Assembly: GCA_026400815.1 (NCBI GenBank)
Contig: JAPLOI010000010.1
Span: 1-64,000 of the forward strand
DNA: 64,000 nt
Direction of reading: 5' to 3'
Origin: Alphaproteobacteria bacterium
Lineage (GTDB): Bacteria; Pseudomonadota; Alphaproteobacteria; Acetobacterales; Acetobacteraceae
Position numbers and translations under genes: made by a program. Below are positions 9,531 through 20,035 of this stretch, in pieces (the stretch's first letter is position 1; each line of letters begins with the position of its first letter). The notes under the pieces were generated by a model. The model was not told the origin of the DNA, ran no database searches, and worked only from the letters and a program-made list of their open reading frames with translations.

Positions 9531-11573
9531 CTACCCCACCGCGATATCCAACCACCCAAACGCCGTCACCGTCGCCACATCCCCCGGCCGCAGCATCACG
9601 GTGGTCGTGGCACTTTCCACCACGGCCGGGCCCTCGATCACCTGCCCCGGCGCCAGCGCCTCCAGGTCGTACACGCCGACCTCGCGCCACAAGCCCAGAT
9701 GCACCATCCGCATCGCCCGTGGCCCTGCCGCGTCGCGCGTCGGCACATCCGGCTCCTGCGGCAGCGCCGGCAGCCCGCCCACCACCGCCACGCGGGCATT
9801 CACCAGCACCGCCTCCTGGTCCGGCATGGCGTAGGTGTAGAGTTCCTCGTGCCGCCGATGGAACGCCTCGGCCAGCGCCGCCGTCAGGTCCGGCCGGGCG
9901 AAATCGATCCCGTCCAGCGGCACCGCCACCTCGAAGATCTGCTCGCCATAGCGCATGTCGGCGGAACGCTGGCTGCGCACCGGCCCATCGAACTCCGCCG
10001 CCGCCAGCTTCGCCCGCCCTTCGGCTTCCATCTCCGCCCACACGCCGCGCAGGGCGTCGGCCTCCAACCGGCTCGCGTCCCCGATATGCGTGCGGGCGAT
10101 CTCGTAGCGGATATCGCTCGCCAACATCCCCCAGGCCGACAGCACGGCGGCCAGCCGCGGCACGATCACCCGCTTCAGATCGAGCTGCCGCGCCACATCG
10201 GTCACATGCAGCGCCGCCGCCCCGCCAAACGACAGGATCGCGAACCGCCTTGGGTCCACCCCGCGCCGCACCGAAACCAGCCGAATGCCCTCGGCCATCC
10301 GCGTATTGATAATCCGATGGATCCCCTCGGCCGCCGCCATCCGGTCCACGCCCAGCTTGGCCGCCACCCGATCCACCGCCGCCTCGGCCGCCGCCCGATC
10401 CAGCTTCGCCCGCCCACCCAGGAAGTTGTCGGGATCAAGAAACCCCAGCACCAGGTTGCTATCCGTCACCGTCGCCTCGGTCCCGCCCCGCCCGTAGCAG
10501 GCCGGCCCCGGCTGCGCCCCGGCGCTTTCCGGCCCCACATGCAGCACGCCGCCGGCATCCACCCGCGCGATCGACCCACCGCCCGCGCCGATCGAGGCAA
10601 TATCCAAACTCTGCAACGCCACCCGCTGCCCGGCCAACCGCCGGTCGGATGCAATCGCCGCCGCCCCACCCACCACCAGGGAGATATCCGTGGACGTCCC
10701 GCCCATATCGAACGGGATCAGATCGCCATGCCCCATCAACGTCGCCGCATGGCACGAACCCGCCACGCCCCCAGCCGGCCCCGACAGCACCGCCCCGGCC
10801 GATAGCGCGACGGCATCCGCAATCGTCGCCACCCCGCCATGGGACTGGATGATCAGCACCGGCCCCGGATACCCCGCCTCGCGCAGCCGCCCCTCCAGCC
10901 GCGTGAGATACCGCTGCAGCGCCGGCCCGACATAGGCATTCACCACCGTGGTGCAGACCCGGTCATACTCCTTGATCTGCGGCAGCACCTCGCTGGAAAG
11001 GCACACATACGCCCCCGGCATCGCCGCCCGCACGGCTTGGGCCATCGCCCGCTCATGCCGCCCATCACGCCAGGCATGCAGCGTGCAGATCGCGACCGAC
11101 TCCACGCCCTCGCCCACCAGCACCGCAATCGCCTGATCCAACGAACCACGATCCAGCGGCACCTCAATCCGCCCATCCGGCCGAATCCGCTCCCGCACCC
11201 CCAGCCGCAGATGCCGCGGCACAAGCTGCTCCGGCGGCGCCTGGCGCAGATTGTAGCGATCGTCCTTCAACCCCTCGCGCATCTCGATGATGTCGCGATG
11301 CCCTTCCGTGGTCAGCAGCCCGACCTTGGCCCCCTTGCGCTCCAGCAGCGCATTCGTCGCCACCGTGGTGCCGTGCACGATCCGCCGGGTCCCCGCCAAC
11401 ATTGCCGCCCGCGTGGTGCCCAACGCCTCCGCCAACCGCTCCAGCCCTTCCATCACGCCAACGGACTGGTCCCCCGGCGTGGAGGACGATTTCGCCAGCG
11501 TCACCCGCCCGGCCGCATCCACCGCCACCAGATCGGTGAAGGTACCGCCGACATCGATCCCGATCGCGTACAT
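9531..11573 (-). CDS. Hydantoinase/oxoprolinase family protein, HyuA-type subunit
   Basis: A 680-residue ATP-grasping subunit of the N-methylhydantoinase A / 5-oxoprolinase / acetophenone carboxylase family. The N-terminal hydantoinase A fold starts with the ASKHA phosphate motif GIDVGGTFTDLVAVD (5-19). The actin-like core contains IPFDMGGTSTDISLV and IGAGGGSIARVD, and a C-terminal domain follows. The family couples ATP hydrolysis to ring opening of cyclic imides/amides or to ketone carboxylation. The start is 4 nt downstream of the HyuB-type gene, so they form an operon. The substrate is unknown; linkage to a peptide-type importer suggests an imported amide or lactam. Confidence 0.92.
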   Translation of the reverse strand: MYAIGIDVGGTFTDLVAVDAAGRVTLAKSSSTPGDQSVGVMEGLERLAEALGTTRAAMLAGTRRIVHGTTVATNALLERKGAKVGLLTTEGHRDIIEMREGLKDDRYNLRQAPPEQLVPRHLRLGVRERIRPDGRIEVPLDRGSLDQAIAVLVGEGVESVAICTLHAWRDGRHERAMAQAVRAAMPGAYVCLSSEVLPQIKEYDRVCTTVVNAYVGPALQRYLTRLEGRLREAGYPGPVLIIQSHGGVATIADAVALSAGAVLSGPAGGVAGSCHAATLMGHGDLIPFDMGGTSTDISLVVGGAAAIASDRRLAGQRVALQSLDIASIGAGGGSIARVDAGGVLHVGPESAGAQPGPACYGRGGTEATVTDSNLVLGFLDPDNFLGGRAKLDRAAAEAAVDRVAAKLGVDRMAAAEGIHRIINTRMAEGIRLVSVRRGVDPRRFAILSFGGAAALHVTDVARQLDLKRVIVPRLAAVLSAWGMLASDIRYEIARTHIGDASRLEADALRGVWAEMEAEGRAKLAAAEFDGPVRSQRSADMRYGEQIFEVAVPLDGIDFARPDLTAALAEAFHRRHEELYTYAMPDQEAVLVNARVAVVGGLPALPQEPDVPTRDAAGPRAMRMVHLGLWREVGVYDLEALAPGQVIEGPAVVESATTTVMLRPGDVATVTAFGWLDIAVG

Positions 11574-11577
11574 AAGC

Positions 11578-13227
11578 TCAGCCTTTCGTCACAAAGCCCG
11601 AGCGCACATCGGCCACCCGCGCCTCGGCAGACCGTTCCTCGGGCCTGCCCCACCCACCGCCACCGCCGGAATACGCATGCAGCACATCCCCCGGCCGGAT
11701 CACGATGCCCACTTCCTTCGTCTTCAACGCCCGATCCGCCAACCCGTCGGAGGTCAGCCAATACCGATGCGGCCATCCATCCTGCCCGCCCACCATCCCT
11801 GTGGCCCCGTACTTGATGCCGTCCCCGGCCGTGTTCCCCACCGCCGGCACCGCCGTCTCGATCGCCAGTTCCAGCTCCCCGCCCGGCCCGCCGCGATACT
11901 TGCCATCCCCGCCGCTGTCGGGCCGGAACTCGTGCCGCTTGAAGAACAGCGGAAACCGCACCTCATGCACCTCGATGCTGCCGAACTTGATCCCGCCCGC
12001 CGCCTGCCACTCGCCCGCCCCCGCCCAGCCATCGCCCTCCGAGGAACCCCCGCCTCCGGGGCGGGACTGGAACAGATGCCAGATGAACGGCCGCTCCGTC
12101 CGCGGGTCCACCCCCTGGATGGCAATCCGGAACCGCCGCCCCCACCCCGCCATCGCCCGCTCCGGGCAGGCGGGCGCAAGTGCCTTGATGATCGCCTCCA
12201 TGATCTCCTGGCCGCAATGGTTGGTGCACAGCGTCACCGGTGCCCCCTCCCGCGGCCACACGATCGTGCCTTCCTTCAGCTTCACCGTCAGCGGCCGGAA
12301 CGCGCCATCATTCTTGGGAATATCGGGGTCGATCAGGTAGCTCAGCGCCACCACCACCGCCGAATGCGTATTGGCGAAGCTGGAATTGATGAACCCCACC
12401 ACCTGCTCATGGCTCTCGGTCAGGTCGATCTCCAGGTCACTGCCGGTCTTCGTCACCTTCGCGTGGATACGGATATCCCGGAACTTGTGCCCATCGTCAT
12501 CCAGGAATGCCTCGCCCTCGTACACCCCGTCCGCCCACTCGGAGATGATCGCCCGCACCCGCCGCTCCGCCCCATCCAGCACTGCCTCCACCCCGGCATG
12601 GGTGGTCTCCGACCCGAACTCCGCCAGCAACTCCCGCAACCGCCGCTCCCCCACCCGGGCCGAGCCGATCATCGCCGCCAGGTCACCCCGGAAATCGCGC
12701 GGATGGCGCACGTTCAGCACGATCATCTCGTACACATCCTCGCGCCGAACCCCCTGGTCGTACAGCCGCAGCGGCGGAATGCGGATGCCTTCCTGGAAGA
12801 TCTCGGTGGCCGCCGCGTTGTAGGCGCCGTGGGTGGCACCCCCGATATCGCTCTGGTGCGACCGGTTGATCGACCAGAACACGAACCGGTCGCCATCGAA
12901 CACCGGCACGAACGCCGTCAGGTCCGGAATGTGGTTGCCGCCACGATACGGGTCGTTCAGCAGGAACACGTCGCCCGGCCTGATCGTATCGCCAAAGTAT
13001 TCCGTCACCGCCCGCGCCGCGAAGGGCAGCGCGCCCACATGGATCGGCACATGCTCCGCCTGCGCGATCAGCCGCCCCTGCGGGTCGCACAGCGCGGTGG
13101 AGAAATCGCGGCTGGAGTTCAAGATTTGCGAATAGGCGGTGCGCAGCATCGCCTCGCCCATCTCCTCCACGATCGCGCGCAGCCGGTGCTGGATGACGGA
13201 AACGGTAATCGGGTCGATGGCGGCCAT
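11578..13227 (-). CDS. Hydantoinase/oxoprolinase family protein, HyuB-type subunit
   Basis: A 549-residue partner subunit of the N-methylhydantoinase B family. It begins with the typical DPITVSVIQHRLRAIVEEMG and continues with ILNSSRDFSTALCDPQGRLIAQAEHVPIHVG. Metal-ligand-type segments include NDPYRGGNHIPDLTAF and the glycine-rich SGGDGKYRGGPGGE near residue 420. An upstream in-frame ATG would add 33 residues that do not look like the family, so ATG 13225-13227 is chosen. It is first in the hyuBA operon and divergent from the binding-protein gene at 13415. Confidence 0.92.
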   Translation of the reverse strand: MAAIDPITVSVIQHRLRAIVEEMGEAMLRTAYSQILNSSRDFSTALCDPQGRLIAQAEHVPIHVGALPFAARAVTEYFGDTIRPGDVFLLNDPYRGGNHIPDLTAFVPVFDGDRFVFWSINRSHQSDIGGATHGAYNAAATEIFQEGIRIPPLRLYDQGVRREDVYEMIVLNVRHPRDFRGDLAAMIGSARVGERRLRELLAEFGSETTHAGVEAVLDGAERRVRAIISEWADGVYEGEAFLDDDGHKFRDIRIHAKVTKTGSDLEIDLTESHEQVVGFINSSFANTHSAVVVALSYLIDPDIPKNDGAFRPLTVKLKEGTIVWPREGAPVTLCTNHCGQEIMEAIIKALAPACPERAMAGWGRRFRIAIQGVDPRTERPFIWHLFQSRPGGGGSSEGDGWAGAGEWQAAGGIKFGSIEVHEVRFPLFFKRHEFRPDSGGDGKYRGGPGGELELAIETAVPAVGNTAGDGIKYGATGMVGGQDGWPHRYWLTSDGLADRALKTKEVGIVIRPGDVLHAYSGGGGGWGRPEERSAEARVADVRSGFVTKG

Positions 13228-13332
13228 CCGGGGCTCCTGTCGCGGGCAAGGGAATCCTCCCCCCCGCCCGCACCGGATGTCAACGCTGTTCCCGAAAGAC
13301 GATGCCGGCGCGCAAGGATGTGCCAAATCGGT

Positions 13333-13369
13333 TTGACAGGCCCATACCCCGATGGGAGGCTCTTATAAT
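13333..13369 (+). promoter_or_regulatory. Promoter region with operator-like repeat upstream of the ABC operon
   Basis: A perfect -10 TATAAT (13364-13369) lies 46 nt before the GTG start of the binding protein. A perfect TTGACA (13333-13338) lies 25 nt upstream of it, too far for ordinary sigma-70 use. An inverted repeat CCCAT-ACCCCG-ATGGG (13341-13356) fills the gap. The layout suggests a regulated promoter; the regulator is unknown. Confidence 0.45.
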
Positions 13370-13414
13370 GAGCGCGCCCTCTCGGCGGCACAAAACGAAG
13401 ACAGGAGACTGAGC

Positions 13415-14956
13415 GTGACCCATGTCATGAATCGTCGAACCCTGCTGGCCGGCACGGCAGCCCTCGGCCTCGGCGCCACCCTCGCGCCCGCCAGCGCACA
13501 GACCGCGCTGAAGGGCGACCGCCCGATTCGCATCGCCCTGCTGGCGGATTTCGTGAACTACGATCCGCACCAGTTCTCGTCGCAGAACGCGATCATCATG
13601 CGCAACCTGTACGACACGCTGATCGACTACGACGATGCCGGCCGCCCGATGCCCGCGCTGGCCGAAACCTTCACCATCGCGCCCGACAACATGTCGGTCA
13701 CCGTGGTGCTGCGCCAGGGCGTCACCTTCCACAGCGGCGCCCCGCTCACCAGCGCCGACCTCGATGCCACGCTCAAGAAGGCCGCCGATCCGAAAACCGG
13801 CAAGAACGTCTTCCCCACCATGGCCCCGGTCCAGGACTGGACGGTGGTGGACGACCGCACCGTGCGCCTCAACTTCAAGCAGAAGGTGCCCGACCGGCAG
13901 ATCACCGACCTGCTGCAGTTCATGTTCGTGATCGCGAAGGACACCACGGACAGCGCCGAGACCAAGGTGAACGGCACCGGCCCGTTCACCGTGGGCGAGC
14001 GCGTGCTCGGCCAGCGCCTGCGCCTGGTCGCCAACCCGAAATACTGGCGCGCCAACCAGCCCATCCTGAAGGAGGCGGTGTTCACCATCTTCTCCGACAA
14101 CGAAAGTGCGGCCGCTGCCCTCGAATCCAAGGCGGTGGACATGATCTACGGCGGCGGTGGCCGCCAGGCCGTTCGCCTGCGCACGGCCGGCTTCCAGCTG
14201 CACCAGGGCCACGGCCAGCTGGTGCAGGTGCTGCGCATCAACACCACCAAGCCGCCCTTCGACAACGCGAAGTTCCGCCAGGCCTTCAACTATCTGATCG
14301 ACCGCGCCGCCATCCTGCGCGTGGGCTATGCCGGCCTCGGCGAGGTCACCGCCCTGCCCTGGGCCCCGGCCAACCCGGCCGCGGACCGTGGCTACGACCG
14401 CACCTACGCCTTCGACATCGCCAAGGGCCAGGCGCTGCTGAAGGAATCCGGCCTCACCGCCGCGCAGATGAACGACTGGAAGATGCTGGTGAACGGCGGC
14501 GACCAGGACAGCGTGGCGATCAGCCAGGTGGTGCAGAACAGCCTCAAGCGCGCGGGCATCGATGTACAGCTGGAGCTGAAGCAGGGCTCCGAATACGTGG
14601 ATGCGCTGCTGGGCGGCAAGTTCAACGGCACCTTCGGCGGCGTGGGCAACGTGCAGAAATTCCCCACCCGCATCACCACCAACTCGATCTACCGCATCAT
14701 CAACAACCCCGTGCTGGGCAACCCCAACCCGCACAAGGATTACGTGGCCGCGATCGAGCGCGTGAACACAGCCTTCGGCACCGCCGACATCAAGGCCGCC
14801 TACGACGCACTGAACAAGGCGATGGTCGAAGCCAGCTTCGGCATCGCCACCAACACGTTCGACGTGTTCCTCACCGTGGCCGCCACCAATGTCGGCGGCT
14901 TCGTGAAGGACGCAGACAGCCTGCTGGTGCTGCGCACCGTCGGGTTCACGAGCTGA
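13415..14956 (+). CDS. ABC transporter substrate-binding protein, family 5 (dipeptide type)
   Basis: A 513-residue periplasmic solute-binding protein of the DppA/OppA class. The N-terminus has a twin-arginine-like export signal (NRRTLLAGTAALGLGATL) with likely cleavage after ASA. The mature domain has the family-5 region PALAETFTIAPDNMSVTVVL followed by RQGVTFHSG. GTG at 13415 is chosen because AGGAG (13403-13407) lies 7 nt upstream; the ATG four codons later (13427) is the alternative. It heads an importer operon with a fused double ATPase and two permeases. Ligand unknown; a link to the divergent hydantoinase-type enzymes is inferred. Confidence 0.93.
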   Translation: MTHVMNRRTLLAGTAALGLGATLAPASAQTALKGDRPIRIALLADFVNYDPHQFSSQNAIIMRNLYDTLIDYDDAGRPMPALAETFTIAPDNMSVTVVLRQGVTFHSGAPLTSADLDATLKKAADPKTGKNVFPTMAPVQDWTVVDDRTVRLNFKQKVPDRQITDLLQFMFVIAKDTTDSAETKVNGTGPFTVGERVLGQRLRLVANPKYWRANQPILKEAVFTIFSDNESAAAALESKAVDMIYGGGGRQAVRLRTAGFQLHQGHGQLVQVLRINTTKPPFDNAKFRQAFNYLIDRAAILRVGYAGLGEVTALPWAPANPAADRGYDRTYAFDIAKGQALLKESGLTAAQMNDWKMLVNGGDQDSVAISQVVQNSLKRAGIDVQLELKQGSEYVDALLGGKFNGTFGGVGNVQKFPTRITTNSIYRIINNPVLGNPNPHKDYVAAIERVNTAFGTADIKAAYDALNKAMVEASFGIATNTFDVFLTVAATNVGGFVKDADSLLVLRTVGFTS

Positions 14957-14982
14957 CCCGTCATGGCTGAAGGCGGCGCCCC

Positions 14983-17030
<2,048 letters not shown>

Positions 17031-17034
<4 letters not shown>

Positions 17035-18254
17035 GCGCGCCCGCCCGCACCGCCTGGCACCGCGCCCGCATCACCGCCGGGCGCGTGCTCTCCCGCCCCG
17101 CCGCGGCGATCTCGGTCACCTACCTCGCCATCACCATCTTTGTTTCGCTGACGGCGCAGTGGATCCTGCCGATCGACCCGCTCCACCAGGAGCTGTCCGC
17201 CACATTGGAGCCGCCCGGCGCGCAGTTCTGGTTCGGCGCCGATGAGCTGGGCCGGGACATTTTCACCCGCGTTGTCTATGGCGCCCGTACCTCGTTGCTG
17301 ACGGCGGCCGGCGCGGTGGTGATCGCCGCTTCGATCGGGGTGCCGATGGGCCTCATCGCCGGGTATTTCGGCGGCTGGCGCGATGCGATCCTGATGCGGA
17401 TCGTGGACGTGCTGCTGGCCCTGCCCGGCATCCTGTTCGCCATGGCGCTGATCGCCGTGCTCGGCCGCAGCCAGGCCGCCGCCCTGGTGGCGGTGGGGAT
17501 CACGGGCATCCCGAGCTTCGCGCGCATCACCCGCGCCCAGGTGCTCAGCCTGCGCCAGCGAGACTTCGTCCTCGCCGTGGAGGCGCTGGGGGGCAGCGCC
17601 AGCTACAACATGTTCCGCACAGTGCTGCCCAATGCCTGGTCGCCGATCCTGGTGCAGGTCGTCATCCTCTCCTCCGTCGCGATCCTGCTGGAAGCCGCCC
17701 TCGCCTTCCTCGGCGTCGGCATCCCGCCGCCCACGCCCTCCTGGGGCGAGATGCTACGCACCGGCAAATCCTACCTGTATGAAGCCCCCACCTACGCCGT
17801 GCTGCCCGGCTTCGCCCTCACGCTGACGATCCTCTCGCTCGATACGCTCGGCCGGGTGCTCGCCAACGTGCTTGAAGATCGGCGGGAGATCGTGGAGGAG
17901 GACGCCAGTGAAGGCGAAGGCAAGCAAGGCTGGGCTCTGCCCAGACCCGCCAGGGGCCAAGCCCCTGGACCTTATCAACCTGGTTCTAAGCCACTCTCGA
18001 CGGGTGGGGAGGCAAGGAGAAGAGTGCCGCATCTGTGCGTATACGATCTCAAAACGAGCGGCCTTTGGGTTTTGATATTTGCGGAGAGTGCTGAGGTAAT
18101 TAAGCGCAGTTACCCATTCTTGGAGGTTTTTCCTGAGGGGAAGAGGCCGCACTGGATGAGCGAAGAGACTTTCAAGGAATACACATCAGACAACTCCTAT
18201 GACATTGAAGAAATTCCGGACGATCATTGGCTGAACGTCGCAAGTAGTAAATAG
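17031..18254 (+). CDS. ABC importer permease DppC-type, with C-terminal extension encoded by an inserted repeat cassette
   Basis: The first about 298 residues form a normal DppC/OppC permease with six predicted membrane helices and an EAA loop (EALGGSASYNMFRTVLPNAW). DppC proteins usually end shortly after this point. Here the frame instead runs through a GC-rich repeat (17927-17973) and an AT-richer insert, adding about 108 residues (299-407) with no transporter similarity, until TAA... the stop at 18252-18254. The ATGA overlap with the ATPase gene supports the start. The extension is probably dispensable or cleaved; functionality of the permease is inferred, not shown. The partner permease follows at 18392. 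Confidence 0.85.
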
Positions 18255-18358
18255 ATGGGCAAAAAAGCTACAACTCAACGAAATCGGAATTTTCCCGGTC
18301 TTCAGGAAATGAGGTCCAGGGGCTCGGCCCCTGGCGGGTCTGGGCGGAGCCCAGCCTT
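17927..18358. repeat. 432-bp cassette bounded by 47-bp inverted repeats
   Basis: The left arm (17927-17973) and the complement of the right arm (18312-18358) match at 45 of 47 positions by eye. Each arm contains two hairpins: GGGCTCTGCCC-type, then CCAGGGGCCAAGCCCCTGG-type. The 338-bp interior is clearly less GC-rich than its neighbours and encodes a 76-residue ORF. The cassette separates two permease genes that are normally adjacent. No target-site duplication is obvious. Same repeat family as 8872-9528 and 33354-33553. Confidence 0.85.
18024..18254 (+). CDS. Small ORF carried inside the inverted-repeat cassette
   Basis: A possible 76-residue acidic protein starting at GTG 18024 with AAGGAG (18014-18019) 4 nt upstream, in the same frame as the permease gene that reads into it. 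It has a hydrophobic start (LWVLIFA), then FPEGKRPHWMSEETF and a C-terminal segment IEEIPDDHWLN. Base composition differs from the flanking permeases. I do not recognise the family. Its own ribosome-binding site inside the cassette suggests it can be translated independently; alternatively it exists only as the tail of the permease. Confidence 0.45.
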   Translation: MPHLCVYDLKTSGLWVLIFAESAEVIKRSYPFLEVFPEGKRPHWMSEETFKEYTSDNSYDIEEIPDDHWLNVASSK

Positions 18359-18391
18359 CCATGGCTTTATGCTTTCCGGACGTCATACAAA

Positions 18392-19339
18392 ATGACCGGC
18401 TACATCCTGCGCCGCCTCATCCAGCTCATCCCGGTGCTGTTCCTGGCCTCCATCGGCATCTGGGCCATGGTCTATGCCGTGCCGGGCTCGCCGATCGGTG
18501 CCATCGTGGGCGAGAACGCCACGCAGGAGCAGATCGCGGATGCCATGCAGCGCCTGGGCCTGAATCGCCCACTCCACGAGCAGTACTGGTCCTGGCTGAC
18601 CGGCGCGCTGGTGGGCGATTTCGGCCAGTCGATCCAATCGCGCGAGCCGGTGCTGCACCTGATCATGGCCCGCGTGCCGGCCACGCTGCAGCTGGGCCTG
18701 TTCTCCATCCTGGTGGGGCTGCTGCTGGGCGTGCCGGTGGCGATTATCTCCGCGCTGTTTCCCAATACCTGGATCGACCGGGTGCTGTCGGCCTGGTCGG
18801 CGCTGGCGCTGGGGGTGCCGACCTTCTGGCTCGGCATCCTGCTGATCCTGTTCTTCGGCGTGCAGCTGCGCTGGCTGCCGGCCGTTTCCACCTACGTGCC
18901 GTTCTTCGAGGACCCGCTGGGCGCGCTCCGGAACATCCTGCTGCCGGCGCTGACGCTGGGCACCTACGTGTCGGGCATCTTCGCGCGTTTTCTCCGCGCC
19001 TCCCTGCTGGGCGAGTTGAAGGCGGACTATGTGCGCACCGCGCGCAGCAAGGGCCTGCCGGAGCGCGACGTGGTGGGCCGCCACGTGATGCGCAACGCGC
19101 TGCTGCCCTTCGTCACCATCGTGGGCCTGATGCTGGCGGCCTTCGTCGGCGGCACGGTGGTGACGGAGGCGGTGTTCACCTACCCCGGCATCGGCCGCCT
19201 GCTGATCCAGGCGATCGGCGTGCGCGACTACCCGCTGATCCAGGGCTGCATCCTGTTCGTGCTGGTGATCTACGTGCTGATGAACGTGCTGGTGGACGTG
19301 CTCTACGCGTATATCGATCCGCGGATCGAATACCGGTAG
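18392..19339 (+). CDS. ABC importer permease, DppB type
   Basis: A 315-residue inner-membrane permease, partner of the DppC-type protein. The N-terminal signature MTGYILRRLIQLIPVLFLAS is typical of DppB/OppB. Six membrane helices and the EAA loop (ARSKGLPERDVVGRHVMRNA, about 212-231) are visible, and it ends with the usual DPRIEYR. The start codon lies 33 nt after the right arm of the repeat cassette, and no clear Shine-Dalgarno precedes it, so its translation may depend on upstream ribosomes or have been weakened by the insertion. Confidence 0.94.
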   Translation: MTGYILRRLIQLIPVLFLASIGIWAMVYAVPGSPIGAIVGENATQEQIADAMQRLGLNRPLHEQYWSWLTGALVGDFGQSIQSREPVLHLIMARVPATLQLGLFSILVGLLLGVPVAIISALFPNTWIDRVLSAWSALALGVPTFWLGILLILFFGVQLRWLPAVSTYVPFFEDPLGALRNILLPALTLGTYVSGIFARFLRASLLGELKADYVRTARSKGLPERDVVGRHVMRNALLPFVTIVGLMLAAFVGGTVVTEAVFTYPGIGRLLIQAIGVRDYPLIQGCILFVLVIYVLMNVLVDVLYAYIDPRIEYR

Positions 19340-19352
19340 GCGCGGCTGCGGA

Positions 19353-19901
19353 TCACGGTGACGGGACGCGCCCTGCCACTGCCAGCCCGGCGCCCTCCCG
19401 GCGGAGCAGCACGATCTCGCCTGGCGCGGGGAAGACGCCGGCGAGTGCGGTGATGTTCACCTGGTGGCTGACGAGCAGCAGCGGCAGGCCGGGCGGAGCC
19501 GCGGCGATCCAGGCCCGCAGCGCCGCGGTGCGTGCCGCCCCCTCGCCGCGCTCGGCGAAGAAGGAGTTCAGCTCCGGCAGGTCTTCCGGCGGGGCCATCC
19601 CCAGCAGCGATGCGGTGTCGCGCGCGCGGCACCATTGGCTGGTCAACACGCGCGCCTCACCTATTCCCGCTTCACGTACGGCCGCGCCGATGCGCATGGA
19701 CTGGGCGCGCCCCTCCTCCGACAGGTTGCGCTGGGTGGCGCAGTCGCCAAGCCGGAAGCCGGGCGGGTCGCCGGTGCCGGGGGCGATGGCGTGGCGCATG
19801 ATGCCGAGGTGGCGGCCATCGGCGAGCAGATGCAATCCTTCCGCCGCACGTGCGGGGCGGGCCAGGGGGAGCATGGCGGCAAGGAGGGCTCGGCGGCGCA
19901 T
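19353..19901 (-). CDS. Exported histidine phosphatase family protein
   Basis: A 182-residue branch-2-like histidine phosphatase (SixA/phosphoglycerate-mutase fold). The N-terminus MRRRALLAAMLPLARPARA is a signal peptide, so it is likely periplasmic. The catalytic motif reads LGIMRHAIAPG, with RHA in place of the usual RHG; the second His lies in LLVSHQVNI. SEEGRAQ and SQWCRARDTA match the family. The ATG at 19899-19901 is chosen because it begins the signal peptide; the frame stays open upstream to 20027. Convergent with the permease operon (13 nt). Confidence 0.82.
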   Translation of the reverse strand: MRRRALLAAMLPLARPARAAEGLHLLADGRHLGIMRHAIAPGTGDPPGFRLGDCATQRNLSEEGRAQSMRIGAAVREAGIGEARVLTSQWCRARDTASLLGMAPPEDLPELNSFFAERGEGAARTAALRAWIAAAPPGLPLLLVSHQVNITALAGVFPAPGEIVLLRREGAGLAVAGRVPSP

Positions 19902-20035
19902 GGCGAGCAAATGGGGCCGCAGCGCGCTTATGCCAGACCACATTCCGCACTGCAGCACAGGCCATTGCACGTGGCCATCGACAAGCGCGCGGCCGCGCCC
20001 TACCTCTGCGGCCGACCTGCTCCGCACGGTGCCCG

